This document shows, in pieces, positions 31,446-41,362 of a stretch of DNA of 64,000 nt. The notes under the pieces were generated by a model, which did no database searches, was not told where the DNA came from, and was given only the letters and a program-made list of their open reading frames with translations. Where the stretch lies: positions 12,939,318 to 13,003,317 of the forward strand of contig JAVGWX010000011.1 of assembly GCA_036924085.1 (NCBI GenBank), given 5' to 3'. Source of the stretch: Ariolimax columbianus (taxonomy: Eukaryota > Mollusca > Gastropoda > Stylommatophora > Arionidae). How positions within the stretch are numbered: position 1 is the stretch's first letter; each line of letters starts with the position of its first letter. The position numbers were made by a program, and so were the translations under genes.

Positions 31446-32105
31446 GACTAGCCGCTCAGCCCAACCCCCCCCCCCCGCCCCTATAGGATGTTGCATTGTT
31501 AATCAAGCCCGGTTCATAATTCGCTGTTGCTGTAAATCTTCTTCTTAGTCACTCCTCTTCTACCTTGCAGTTTTGAGGGTTCGCAGAAATATCGCCGTCC
31601 ACATTTTTTTCTGGATAAGCTTGTAACCGATTTAGACGAGTCCTGTGCAACGTGCGGTCTGTGGGCTACCTCACGCTCCTGCCTTGATTTTAACAGGGCC
31701 GCGAACTGTAATCATGGAAACAAATCAAACAGCCAGATCCAGCACCTCAAATTCTGGAATGAAATATATAAGAAAGAAATAATGAATTCATTTGAATTGT
31801 TCCGTGGGCCATACATATGTAATAAATGTTGACCTCACTTCTGAGGTATGTAGGGTATACATTTGTAAACTTTACCAGCTAAAGTAAGTTAAAGCGAAGC
31901 TGGCCGGTAAGATATCGTCAATAAAAACGCTCACACTTTTTAAGTTCACACCCACACATATGAGTATTGAGTTTAGCGTCTTATGGAATGAAATAATCTT
32001 AACCTGGTATTAGTTTTTATTTTTCTGGATCTCTGTTTTTTGCTCAGTAATAAGAATGTTGGCATTGCCTTTCAAATTCTAGCCCTTACATCTGCCTGTA
32101 TGTGC
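31446..32105. other. Unassigned stretch
   Basis: No gene or known element recognised apart from a C-run at 31466-31477. Confidence 0.4.
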
Positions 32106-32109
32106 ATTT

Positions 32110-32458
32110 AGACATGATAGAAAGGATACAAAGAAGAGGTACACAGATGATCGAGGGATAGTTAGTTATAAGGAGATACTTAGAAAAACTGGTCTGCAGT
32201 GTCTAGGAAAGAGAAGAATTCGAGATGACTTAATACATGTTTATACATTAATTAAAGGAAAGGATACGGATTAGACTATAACAAGTTTTTCAAGTGACTA
32301 CAAAAACTAGAGGGCAAAGCTTCAAATTATTTAAAGACAGGTCCAGATTTGATATTAGGAAACATAATTTCAGCGTGAGAGTGGTGAATGCTTGGAATGC
32401 ATTGTCACAGGATGTGGCGGAGGCAGAGTCAGTTAATTGATTCAAGATTAGATTGGAT
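32110..32458 (+). mobile_element. CR1-like LINE C-terminal fragment
   Basis: The forward strand holds, with shifts and stops, 'DMIERIQRRGTQMIEG', 'ERRIRDDLIHVYTLIKGKD', and DNA matching the 'VVNAWNALSQDV' and 'ESVN' region of the copy at 7958-9470. It is cut at 32459 by the next repeat, with loss of the 3' UTR and tail. Confidence 0.75.
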
Positions 32459-32459
32459 G

Positions 32460-32831
32460 ATCGGGATCTAGACGCTTAGCAGCGCCTGCGCTGCAGTGGT
32501 CAGCGACCCATAGCTGACTGCTAGCGTCAGGGCCAGCGAACCAGAGCTGCCAAGACCCTTCTACACCTCCACGCGGTGATCCTGGATAACAGGCTGCAGC
32601 AGGGCAGACTGGCTAAGGAGAAGGAATCGAAGAGGGAATGCTAACCCGGTACTCAAAACATGTTTGCTGAAGTCGGATGTGTTGGACCGAAAGGTGCAAA
32701 TATCGCAGTCAAGCTGTAAACTACAACACAACGCATTCCGTTCTCTGGACTACATTCTGCCACTTAAGCCCTTTCAGGATTTGGTAGCTGGAGATTGAGA
32801 ACGAACGAAGAAGAAGAAGAACAAGAAGAAG
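32460..32831 (-). mobile_element. TTC-ended interspersed repeat, plain copy (reverse)
   Basis: In reverse orientation it runs from a (GAA)n tail at 32806-32831 through 'gaaagggcttaagtgg' to 'cgctgaccactgcagcgc' at the distal end. It is close to the copy at 54844-55205. On the forward strand both copies encode 'EVGCVG-K-ANI-VKL' before a stop and share an earlier in-frame stop, so this looks like inherited repeat sequence. Confidence 0.8.
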
Positions 32832-33134
32832 ATTGTATGATCACAGTCATTTTAAAAGTGGAATAAACTGTTAATATACAGACTGTAGTCTTCAAAACCT
32901 GTATAATGAAGTTAAGCTTGCTGCCCAAATATCTTAAAGTGCCCACCTCTTCTAAGCATGACTGGCTCCATGCTTAAATCAATGCCTGATATTATTGTCT
33001 AAAATGTATTAACCCTATCGACAATCAAGTCGAGTGCCACATATATTCCAGGCTACCATTTGGATTCCCTTGGTTTGTTGATTGCTTGACGATAAGCTTG
33101 ACGATAAGCTTGACGATAAGATGGTTAGGAGGTA

Positions 33135-34470
33135 CTATTGTTGTTGGATGCCCACAGTGAGTGGGTTTACTCTTTTGCGCGCTCTTCAGTGGCGGGTTGT
33201 CGTAGCTTTCCTTACATCACTAGCGTGTTGATGAACGTGGACTTGGTCCTCCAAGAAGTTGTGCTATGCATGGCTTCATCTGCGTGTCGTTACTACGGGG
33301 ATCACGTCGATCCTTCACCTCGTTAGCAAGGCTGCCATGAAAACAGTCCGTTTCCAAGGAGGGCTAAGAGGAAGCCGAGGTGAGGTTCTTGACCAGTATA
33401 TTTTGCCTGACCTGATTAATATATCTGATCATAATTTTGCCTGACCTGAAGATATAGCTGACCAGTACATTTTGCCTGACCTGACTAATATATCTGATCA
33501 GTAAATTTTGCCTGACCTGACTAATATATCTGATCAGTAAATTTTGCCTGACCTGACTAATATATCTGATCAGTAAATTTTGCCTGACCTGACTAATATA
33601 TCTGATCAGTAAATTTTGCCTGACCTGACTAATATATCTGATCAGTAAATTTTGCCTGACCTGACTAATATATCTGATCAGTAAATATTGCCAGACCTGA
33701 CTAATATATCTGATCAGTATAGTTTGCCTGACCTGACTAATATATCTGATCATTATTTTGCCTGACCTGAATATATAGCTGACCAGTACATTTTGCCTGA
33801 CCTGACTAATATAGCTGACCAGTAAATTTTTTCTGACCTGACTAATATATCTGATCAGAATATTTTGCCTGACCTGACTAATATATCTGACCAGTATATT
33901 TTCCCTGACCTGACTAATATATCTGATCATTATTTCGCCTGACCTGACTAATATATCTGATCAGTATATTTTGTATGACCTGACTAATATATCTGATCGG
34001 TATATTTTGCCTGACCTGACTAATATATCTGATCATTATATTTTGCCTGATCTGACTAATATATATGATCATTATATTTCGCCTGACCTGACTAATATAT
34101 CTGATCATTATATTTTGCCCGATCTGACTAATATATCTGACCAGTATATTTTGCCTGATCTGACTAATATATCTGATCAGTATATTTTGCCTGACCTCAC
34201 TAATATATCTGACCAGAATATTTTGCCTGACCTGACTAATATATCTGACCAGTAAATTTTCCTTGACCTGACTAATATATCTGACCAGTATATTTTTCCT
34301 GACCTGACTAATATATCTGATCATTATTTCGCCTGACCTGACTAATATATCTGACCAGTATATTTTTTCTGACCTGACTAATATATCTGATCAGTATATG
34401 TTGCCTGACCTGACTAATATATCTGACCAGTATATTTTTCCTGACCTGACTAATATATCTGATCATTATT
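33135..34470 (+). mobile_element. Minisatellite-bearing repeat element, long array
   Basis: The leader (33135-33395) has 'gatgcccacagtgagtggg', 'tgtgctatgcatggcttcat', 'ctgcgtgtcgttactacgg', 'gggatcacgtcgatcc' and 'cagtccgtttccaagga'. About 30 units of 34-36 bp follow, with 'ctgatcagtatattttgcct' and 'gacctgactaatatat'. Unit variants (CAG/CAT, TTGCC/TTTCC) occur in local runs. Confidence 0.9.
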
Positions 34471-34572
34471 TCTCCTGACTAGGCAATAGTCGTCCTTTCC
34501 AGGGAGGTAATGTAATTTCTAGGAATAGTTTGCAATGCTGGCTGGACATTGTCGGTGTCTGGTTGATCGAAA

Positions 34573-34830
34573 CACCTAACAGGGGACGGCGTGGGATAGT
34601 GGTTAAATGACACAGCTCCCAACCAGAAGGTGCTGGGTTCGCTCCTCATCACAGCACCGGCCGTTACCCCGAGGAAGCAACCCTTAAAAAATACAGCAGG
34701 AAGCAGACTTTTACATAAAATGCATGCTGAAGTCGGATGCACTAGACAGACTGGCGTAAAATAAAAACATAGTGCAACGTACCCCGCCTTGGGGAATAGA
34801 GAAATACCCCTCTTTCCATAACACGTACCT
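34573..34830 (+). mobile_element. tRNA-derived SINE, second copy of the 8431 family
   Basis: Shares 'ggggacggcgtgg', 'gaaggtgctgggttcg', 'cagcaccggccgttacccc', 'aaatgcatgctgaagtcgg' and 'ccgccttggggaatagag' with 8431-8679. The A box is weak here ('gggatagtgg') and the B box mutated ('ggttcgctcct'). Confidence 0.88.
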
Positions 34831-34969
34831 TCCCTTGCAGCGAGGCGCATCGACACCTTGACACCGATTTTGATTTCATAGTTGCTATTACTTTACTTTC
34901 TTTTGATTGATTTCTATGTCTGGCCTCTTATGTTCTTTTATAGTATTTTTTTGTTTTAAAAAATGTTGA

Positions 34970-35475
34970 TGATCTTGACGTATGTGGAGTAACGTCCTTT
35001 GGGACAAAAAATCAGGATCTACCAGTCCTGCGTTGTTCCAATCCTGCTTTACGGCTCCGAAACCTGGACATTGCTGAAACACGACATGCCGAGACTAGAG
35101 GCCTTCCACATGCGCAACTAGCGGCGTATCCTGGACATCCGATGGCATGACTACATCCACAACGTGGAAGTCTCTGCTAAAACAGGTCTTCTCTAAATCT
35201 CAGAAACACGTGAGCGCTGCCGAGTTCCTTTGTTCGGTTATGTTGTACGACTGGACCAGGAGACTCCTGCACATATGATACTCTGCACAAGTCGCTCCTC
35301 AGCGTTAAAAGCCTCTCCCCGACCGGATGGATGCGCAGCAAAGGCCGTCACCGTGCAATGTGGCTCAATCAGATATCAACCTCCTCCTCTGACCTGGATG
35401 AGGCTTGGAGTCACGCCACAGCAGTGGGTCATGGATGTGGCCGACTGACGCAACGGGACACAGACGCCTAAGCGA
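34970..35475 (+). pseudogene. LINE C-terminal fragment, (ATT)n tail
   Basis: The forward strand reads 'IYQSCVVPILLYGSETWTLL', 'RLEAFHMRN', a stop, 'RRILDIRWHDYIHNVEV', 'ERCRVPLFGYVVRLDQETPA'. These are standard LINE post-RT motifs. Later parts are shifted. An 'attatcattattatt' tail at 35478-35498 fits a 3' terminus. The RT core is missing. Confidence 0.75.
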
Positions 35476-35504
35476 ACATTATCATTATTATTATCTTAGA
35501 GTTG

Positions 35505-36830
35505 TTCTTTCTTCTTCTTCTTCTTCTTCTTCTTCTTCTTTATCTTCTTCTTTATCTTCTTTCTTTTTATCGTGATCATTATCTTCCCTTTCTCCTCTTC
35601 CTCCTCCTCCTTCTTCTTCTTCTTCTTCTTCTTCTTCTTCTTCTTCTTCTTCTTCTTCTCCGTCTTCGTCCTCTTCCTGCCTTTTCTTATCTTCATCTTC
35701 TTTCTCTTTTTATTCTTTTTCTTCTTCTTCGTCTTCCTCTTTCTGTTTTATTTCTATTGTTTTTCCTCTTATTTTTCTTCTTGTTCTTCTTCTCCGTCTT
35801 CGTCCTCTTCCTGCCTTTTCTTATCTTCATCTTCTTTCTCTTTTTATTCTTTTTCTTCTTCTTCGTCTGCCTCTTTCTGTTTTATTTCTATTGTTTTTCC
35901 TCTTATTTTTCTTCTTCTTTCTTCTTCTCCGTCTTCGTCCTCTTCCTGCCTTTTCTTATCTTCATCTTCTTTCTCTTTTTATTCTTTTTCTTCTTCTTCG
36001 TCTTCCTCTTTCTGTTTTATTTCTATTGTTTTTCCTCTTATTTTTCTTCTTCTTTCTTCTTGTCCGTCTTCGTCCTCTTCCTGCCTTTTCTTATCTTCAT
36101 CTTCTTTCTCTTTTTATTCTTTTTCTTCTTCTTCGTCTTCCTCTTTCTGTTTTATTTCTATTGTTTTTCCTCTTATTTTTCTTCTTCTTTCTTCTTCTCC
36201 GTCTTCGTCCTCTTCCTGCCTTTTCTTATCTTCATCTTCTTTCTCTTTTTATTCTTTTTCTTCTTCTTCGTCTTCCTCTTTCTGTTTTATTTCTATTGTT
36301 TTTCCTCTTATTTTTCTTCTTCTTTCTTCTTCTCCGTCTTCGTCCTCTTCCTGCCTTTTCTTATCTTCATCTTCTTTCTCTTTTTATTCTCTTTATTCTT
36401 CTTCGTCTTCCTCTTTCTGTTTTATTTCTATCGTTTTTCCTCTTATTTTTCTTCTTCATTTTCTTCGTGTTCTCTTTTCTCTTCTTTCTCATCATCTTCT
36501 GCTTGAATTTTCTTCTTAATCATCATTATCTTTCTCTTCTTGTCCTTCTTAATATTATTATTATGAATCCTCTTCTTTTTCCTGTTTTTATTCTACCTCA
36601 TCTTCTTTTACCTTGTATTCTTCGTTTTGCCTTTTCTTCTTCATTTTTATCTTTCTTCAGTATCTTCTTCTTCATGTTTATTTTGTTATTTTTCTCCGTC
36701 TTCCACGGCTGCCAGTTTTTTCTTTTCTTTTTCTGCCCCTTTTTTCCTCTTTCTCTACCTGTTCTTCTTCCTCTGCTTTTACTTCTTTTTATTTTTATTT
36801 TTCGTCTACACTGTTTGAAAAATAATGGAA
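35505..36830. repeat. 1.3-kb polypyrimidine tract with 135-bp higher-order units
   Basis: Almost pure C/T on the forward strand. From about 35655 a 135-bp unit repeats about six times ('ctccgtcttcgtcctcttcc' begins near 35658, 35792, 35927, 36062, 36197 and 36332) with very few differences. Because 135 is a multiple of three, long Phe/Leu/Ser frames stay open (up to 393 codons); these are not judged to be genes. It could form triplex DNA. Confidence 0.95.
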
Positions 36831-36854
36831 ATTGGCTAATAGAACCGACTTCAT

Positions 36855-37360
36855 TGCTCCAGGGCTCTCCCAAATGTGCCAGGGATCCCCCAAATGCGCC
36901 AAGGCTCCCAAAATGCGACAGGGCTCCCACAAATGTGCCAGGGCTCCCCCAAATGTGCCAGGGATCCCCAAATGCGCCAGGACACCCCATATTTGCCAGG
37001 GCTCCCCGAATGCACCAGGGCTCCCGAAATATGCCAGGGATCCCCCAAATGCGCCTGGGCTCCTCAAACTAAGTCAGGGCTCCCCAAAATGCGCCAGGGC
37101 TTTTCCAAATGCGCCAGGGATCCCCAAAATGCGCCAGGACACCCCCATATTTGCCAGGGCTCCCCAAATGCACCAGGGCTCCCGAAATATGCCAGGGATC
37201 CCCCAAATGCGCCTGGGCTCCTCCAACTACGCCAGGGCTCCTCCAAATGCGCCAGGGCTTTTCCAAATGCGACAGGGCTCCCCCAAATGCGACAGGGTTT
37301 CTCAAACTACGTCAGGGCTCCTCAAAATGCGCCTGTGCTCCCCCAAATGTGCCAAGTTTC
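36855..37360. repeat. About 21-bp minisatellite with 158-bp higher-order repeat
   Basis: Units read 'ccagggctcccccaaatgcg'. A larger block containing 'catatttgcc' recurs 158 bp apart (36988 and 37146), so the array grew by duplication of multi-unit blocks. Confidence 0.93.
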
Positions 37361-38164
37361 TTTCATCGATGAATGTGCAGACGACATAGCTTCCAACAGC
37401 CGCGCAGCTCCATATCTTCCCCTGACATTCACAGCTGTATCAACTGGGAAGAAGCGGTCATACAATGAAAAATCCCACGACTAGACTGTATACTTTTCAA
37501 GCCCATTCGCAGTCAACCAATCATCTCCAAGCAGATTTGCCTATTGCTAATTTATTTACTTTCTTCCAGCCCCTTTCCCCTTTCCCAAGTCACTTCTACA
37601 CGTGTTCGACAGTCTGCCTTTTCCTCTTCTTCCCTGCGGCGTTCCATGACAGAGATTGCGTAGTGATACTGGCTTACGACTTTCTCAATGCGTGTTCTAT
37701 CCAGCGCCATTTTGTCCGAAGATCGCATGTCCCACTTGTCTTTCTCCTGTGCTCTCCCATCAACTTTTGATCGTAACTTTATCACTCCCCCACCGGCCCA
37801 GAAGCATTCTCAGGGATTTGTTACTAATTCCCAGTAATCTCTTAATAGAGTGTTTGGTCATCCGCGATATCTATGCTCCACGTAGAAATACCAACTTCCC
37901 ACAGCGGCTGAAGATACTTACCGTGGAACAAATACGCCATAATATCAATTAATCCAGACGTTATCCAAGCTAATACCAGACGGATTCCATTACCACCAAG
38001 GATGTGTACGCGCCCGGATGTATCCAGATGGACTAAGTACGCGGCTGAAGAAGATGTTTTATGCTAGAATGAAACACATGTTGAGCGAATTGTTTTTGTT
38101 GTTGTTTGGTGAATTTGTTCAGGGTGCTTTAAGTGTACTTTTCTTTGTGACCATTGTCGCTGTT
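37361..38164. other. Unassigned, possibly unique DNA
   Basis: Short open frames only; no recognised domain. No tandem structure until 38165. Confidence 0.4.
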
Positions 38165-39035
38165 TTGTGTGTGGTTAGTTGTCTTGTCTTGTCTTGTCTT
38201 GTGTTGCCGTTTCTTGTATTGTATTGTGCTGTCTTGTCTTATATTGTCGTGTCTTGTATTACTCTGTATTGTCATATATTGTCTTTTCTTGAATTGCCTT
38301 GTCTATTCTTGTATTGTCTTGCGTTGTATCGTCTTGTATTGTCTTGTTTTATCAAGTATTGTCTTTCCTTGTCTTGTCTTGTACTGTCTTGACTTGTACT
38401 GTCTTGCATTGTCTTGTATTGTCGTGTCTTGCATTGTCTTGTCTTGTACTGTCTTATAGTGTATTGTGTTGTCTTGTTTTTGTATTGTATTGTCTTGTCT
38501 TGTATTAGATTGTCTTGTCTTGTCTTGTATTGTCCTATCTTGTACTGTCTTTTCTTGTATGTCTTGCCTTGTCTTGTATTGTCTTGTCTTGAATTGTCTT
38601 GTCTTGTATTGTCTTTTCTTGTAATGTTTTGTATTGTCTTGTCTTGTATTGCATTTACTTGCATTGTCTTGTATTGTCTTTTCCTGTACTGCCTTTTCTA
38701 GTTTTGTTCTGTCTTGTATTGTCTTGTATTGTATAATCTTGTCTGATATTGTCTTGTATTGTCTTGCCTTGTCTAGTATTGTCTTGTCTTGTATTGTTTA
38801 TCCTTGTATTGTATTGTCTTGCATTGTATTGTCTTGTATTGCCTTGTTTTATCAAGTATTGTCTTGTTCTGTAGTGTATTAAATTGTCACGCCTTGTCTA
38901 TGTTTGTTATGTATTGTCTTGTTCTGTAGTGTATTAAATTGTCACGCCTTGTCTATGTTTGTTATGTATTGTCTTGTTCTGTAGTGTATTAAATTGTCAC
39001 GCCTTGTCTATGTTTGTTATGTATTATCTTGTATC
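38165..39035. repeat. Degenerate (TTGTC/TTGTAT)n tract ending in 55-bp units
   Basis: From 38165 to about 38865, pentamer-based 'attgtcttgtcttgtattg' variation; then three 55-bp units (from 38866, 38921 and 38976) with 'gttctgtagtgtattaaatt' and 'gtcacgccttgtctatg'. Confidence 0.93.
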
Positions 39036-39874
39036 ATCTTATCCACTTTCACAGTGAAGCGAAGTTGTGAGCCACAGTTTTCTGTCCATGGCCAGACTTG
39101 TAGCTAAAGAAGTCACATCGCACGACGATTCAGCATATCCGCAACATTTCCTTTCCATCTAGTTCTCACTCAGCCATGACTGCAAAAACGCGATCTACAC
39201 GCGTTATGGACGCACAGGAGTAGTTGGATAGGTTGTATTATAATTAGTTGACGAACCACTAGATTTTCTCCCAATCAATAATTTCGGTCCAGAGTTTTTC
39301 CTGAACTATATTTTACACCACTTATTTCAGCATTTTGTCTTTCCTAGTTATGACGATTTTCGGAGGCATCTTATGTTTTACTTTTGCTGTTTATTCTTCT
39401 TTTTCTTCTATTTTTCTGATCTCTCTGTCCATCCCCTCCTTTATCAGTCATTTAATATATTCAGAGCTCCTCATATTCCAAACACACCGATCCCAACAAT
39501 GAGCCGACGAGCGTGGTGGGACACGCCGATTTCCCGTCTGGGAAAACAATTTTCTGGCTCACGAGGAACGTGTACTAACCGCACTCCGCGAACATCACAG
39601 CCATGTTACCACAAGCATCTGGCTTCAAACGTGATTTATTTGAATTTTATCTTAAACAGTTCCCTCCTGTCCTTGGATGTATTTGTTGTTGGAGTGAGCA
39701 TGATTCTTTCTTCTCTGTGTTTCCTCTTGTTGTTTTTTTCTTTCTAAAGACAGTTGGAAATAAACGGGTAAATGTTCTCACGAAGCTGCTGTGGATATAA
39801 TTCTTATATAAATAATGTTCAACTCACTTCACGATGGAAGGCGAACACACTACTTTACTAGAAGACAACACTGC
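39036..39874. other. Unassigned stretch
   Basis: A 124-codon forward frame (39373-39747) begins with a low-complexity Phe-rich run and has no recognised domain. I do not call it a gene. Confidence 0.4.
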
Positions 39875-40215
39875 AACTTCATAACTCTACGATGCGACAG
39901 CAAACAACTTCATAATCTTACGATGAGACAGCAAACAACTTCATAATCTTACGATGAGACAGCAATCCAATTTAATTACATTTCAAAGAGGCAGCAGTCC
40001 AACTTCATAACCTTATAATGATTCATCAATACCACTTCAAAACCTTACAGTATTTCATCAATACAACTTCTTAGCTTTACAGTGATTCTTCAATACAACT
40101 TCATAACCTTACAATGATTAATCAATACAACTTCATAACATAAAATAAAACAGCAATAGAACTTCATAACCTTACAATGGGACATCAGTTTGATTAAATA
40201 ACTTTTCAATAAGAT
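39875..40215. repeat. Degenerate minisatellite, about 33-bp unit
   Basis: Imperfect units with 'caacttcataaccttacaat' and 'gatgagacagcaat'. The theme (a short ACTT, CTTTACAATGAGA, CAAT) resembles the 48-bp array at 45580-46310, on the other side of the nested LINEs. Confidence 0.8.
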
Positions 40216-40239
40216 ATCAATATTCTTTTTTCTTTTTCT

Positions 40240-41110
40240 TCGTTCATCCTCAGATCAAAGTCTCCGTTTTTCTAACATCCTCAGATCAAAGTCTCCATTT
40301 TTCTAACATCCACAGATCAAAGTCTCCGTTTTTCTAACATCCTCAGATCAGTCTCCGTTTTTATAACATTCTCAGATCATAGTCTCCGTTTCTATATCAT
40401 CCACAGATCATAGTCTCCGTTTTTCTAACATTCTCAGATCAAAGTCTCCGTTTTTATAACATCTACAGATCATAGTCTCCATTTTTATAACATCCACAGA
40501 TCATAGTCTCCGTTTTTCTAACATTCTCAGATCAAAGTCTCCGTTTTTATAACATCCACAGATCATAATCTCCGTTTTTCTAACATTCTCAGATCAAAGT
40601 CTCCGTTTTTCTAACATTCTCAGATCAAAGTCTCCGTTTTTATAACATCTACAGATCATAGTCTCCGTTTTTATAACATCCACAGATCATAGTCTCCGTT
40701 TTTCTAACATTCTCAGATCAAAGTCTCCGTTTTTATAACATCCACAGATCATAATCTCCGTTTTTCTAACATCGTCAGATCAAAGTCTCCGTTTTTCTAA
40801 CATCCTCAGATCAAAGTCTCCGTTTTTCTAACATCCACAGATCAAAGTCTCCGTTTTTCTAACATCCTCAGATCAAAGTCTCCGTTTTTCTAACATCCTC
40901 AGATCAAAGTCTCCGTTTTTATAACTTCCACAGATCAAAGTCTCCGTTTTTCTAACATCCACAGAAAAAAAATCTCCGTTCTTCTAACACCCTCAGATCA
41001 AAGTCCTGCTTCTCTTGCATCCTCAGATCAAGGTCCTGGTTTATCTTACATCCTCAGATCAAGGTCCTGGTTTATCTTACATTCTCAGATCAAGGTCCCA
41101 GTTTCTCTTA
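40240..41110. repeat. 31-bp minisatellite, about 28 units
   Basis: Units read 'ctcagatcaaagtctccgtt' then 'tttctaacatc'. At its right edge the units grade into the 3' coding end of the LINE at 41111-45570: 'ctcagatcaaggtcccagtt' then 'cctcgggtgaaggttgcggt'. The array appears to have grown from the LINE end. Confidence 0.93.
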
Positions 41111-41362
41111 CATCCTCGGGTGAAGGTTGCGGTTTCTCTTACAAAGGACACCGTTGTTTGTAATGCTGTTTTATCTCCATACAGCTTTGGTCTCTTATCT
41201 CGAGGCCAGTATTGTTTTCTCACTTCCTGCATGAGGGTGCAGCTTTGCAGGATGTGTTCCACAGTCATGGTATGCTCCCCAACATGGACACTTGTCATCT
41301 GTTCCAATCCTCATTTTGTTGTAAAGATGACTCTTGAGTCTGTTATATCCAGTTCACAATCT

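Noticed and set aside
35502..37072. Hydrophobic membrane protein of 334-393 codons
   Set aside because: Phe/Leu/Ser strings come from a polypyrimidine tract. Two or three frames are open at once.
39373..39747. 124-codon host gene
   Set aside because: Starts with a Phe-rich low-complexity run, has no recognised domain, and overlaps a similar frame in another phase.
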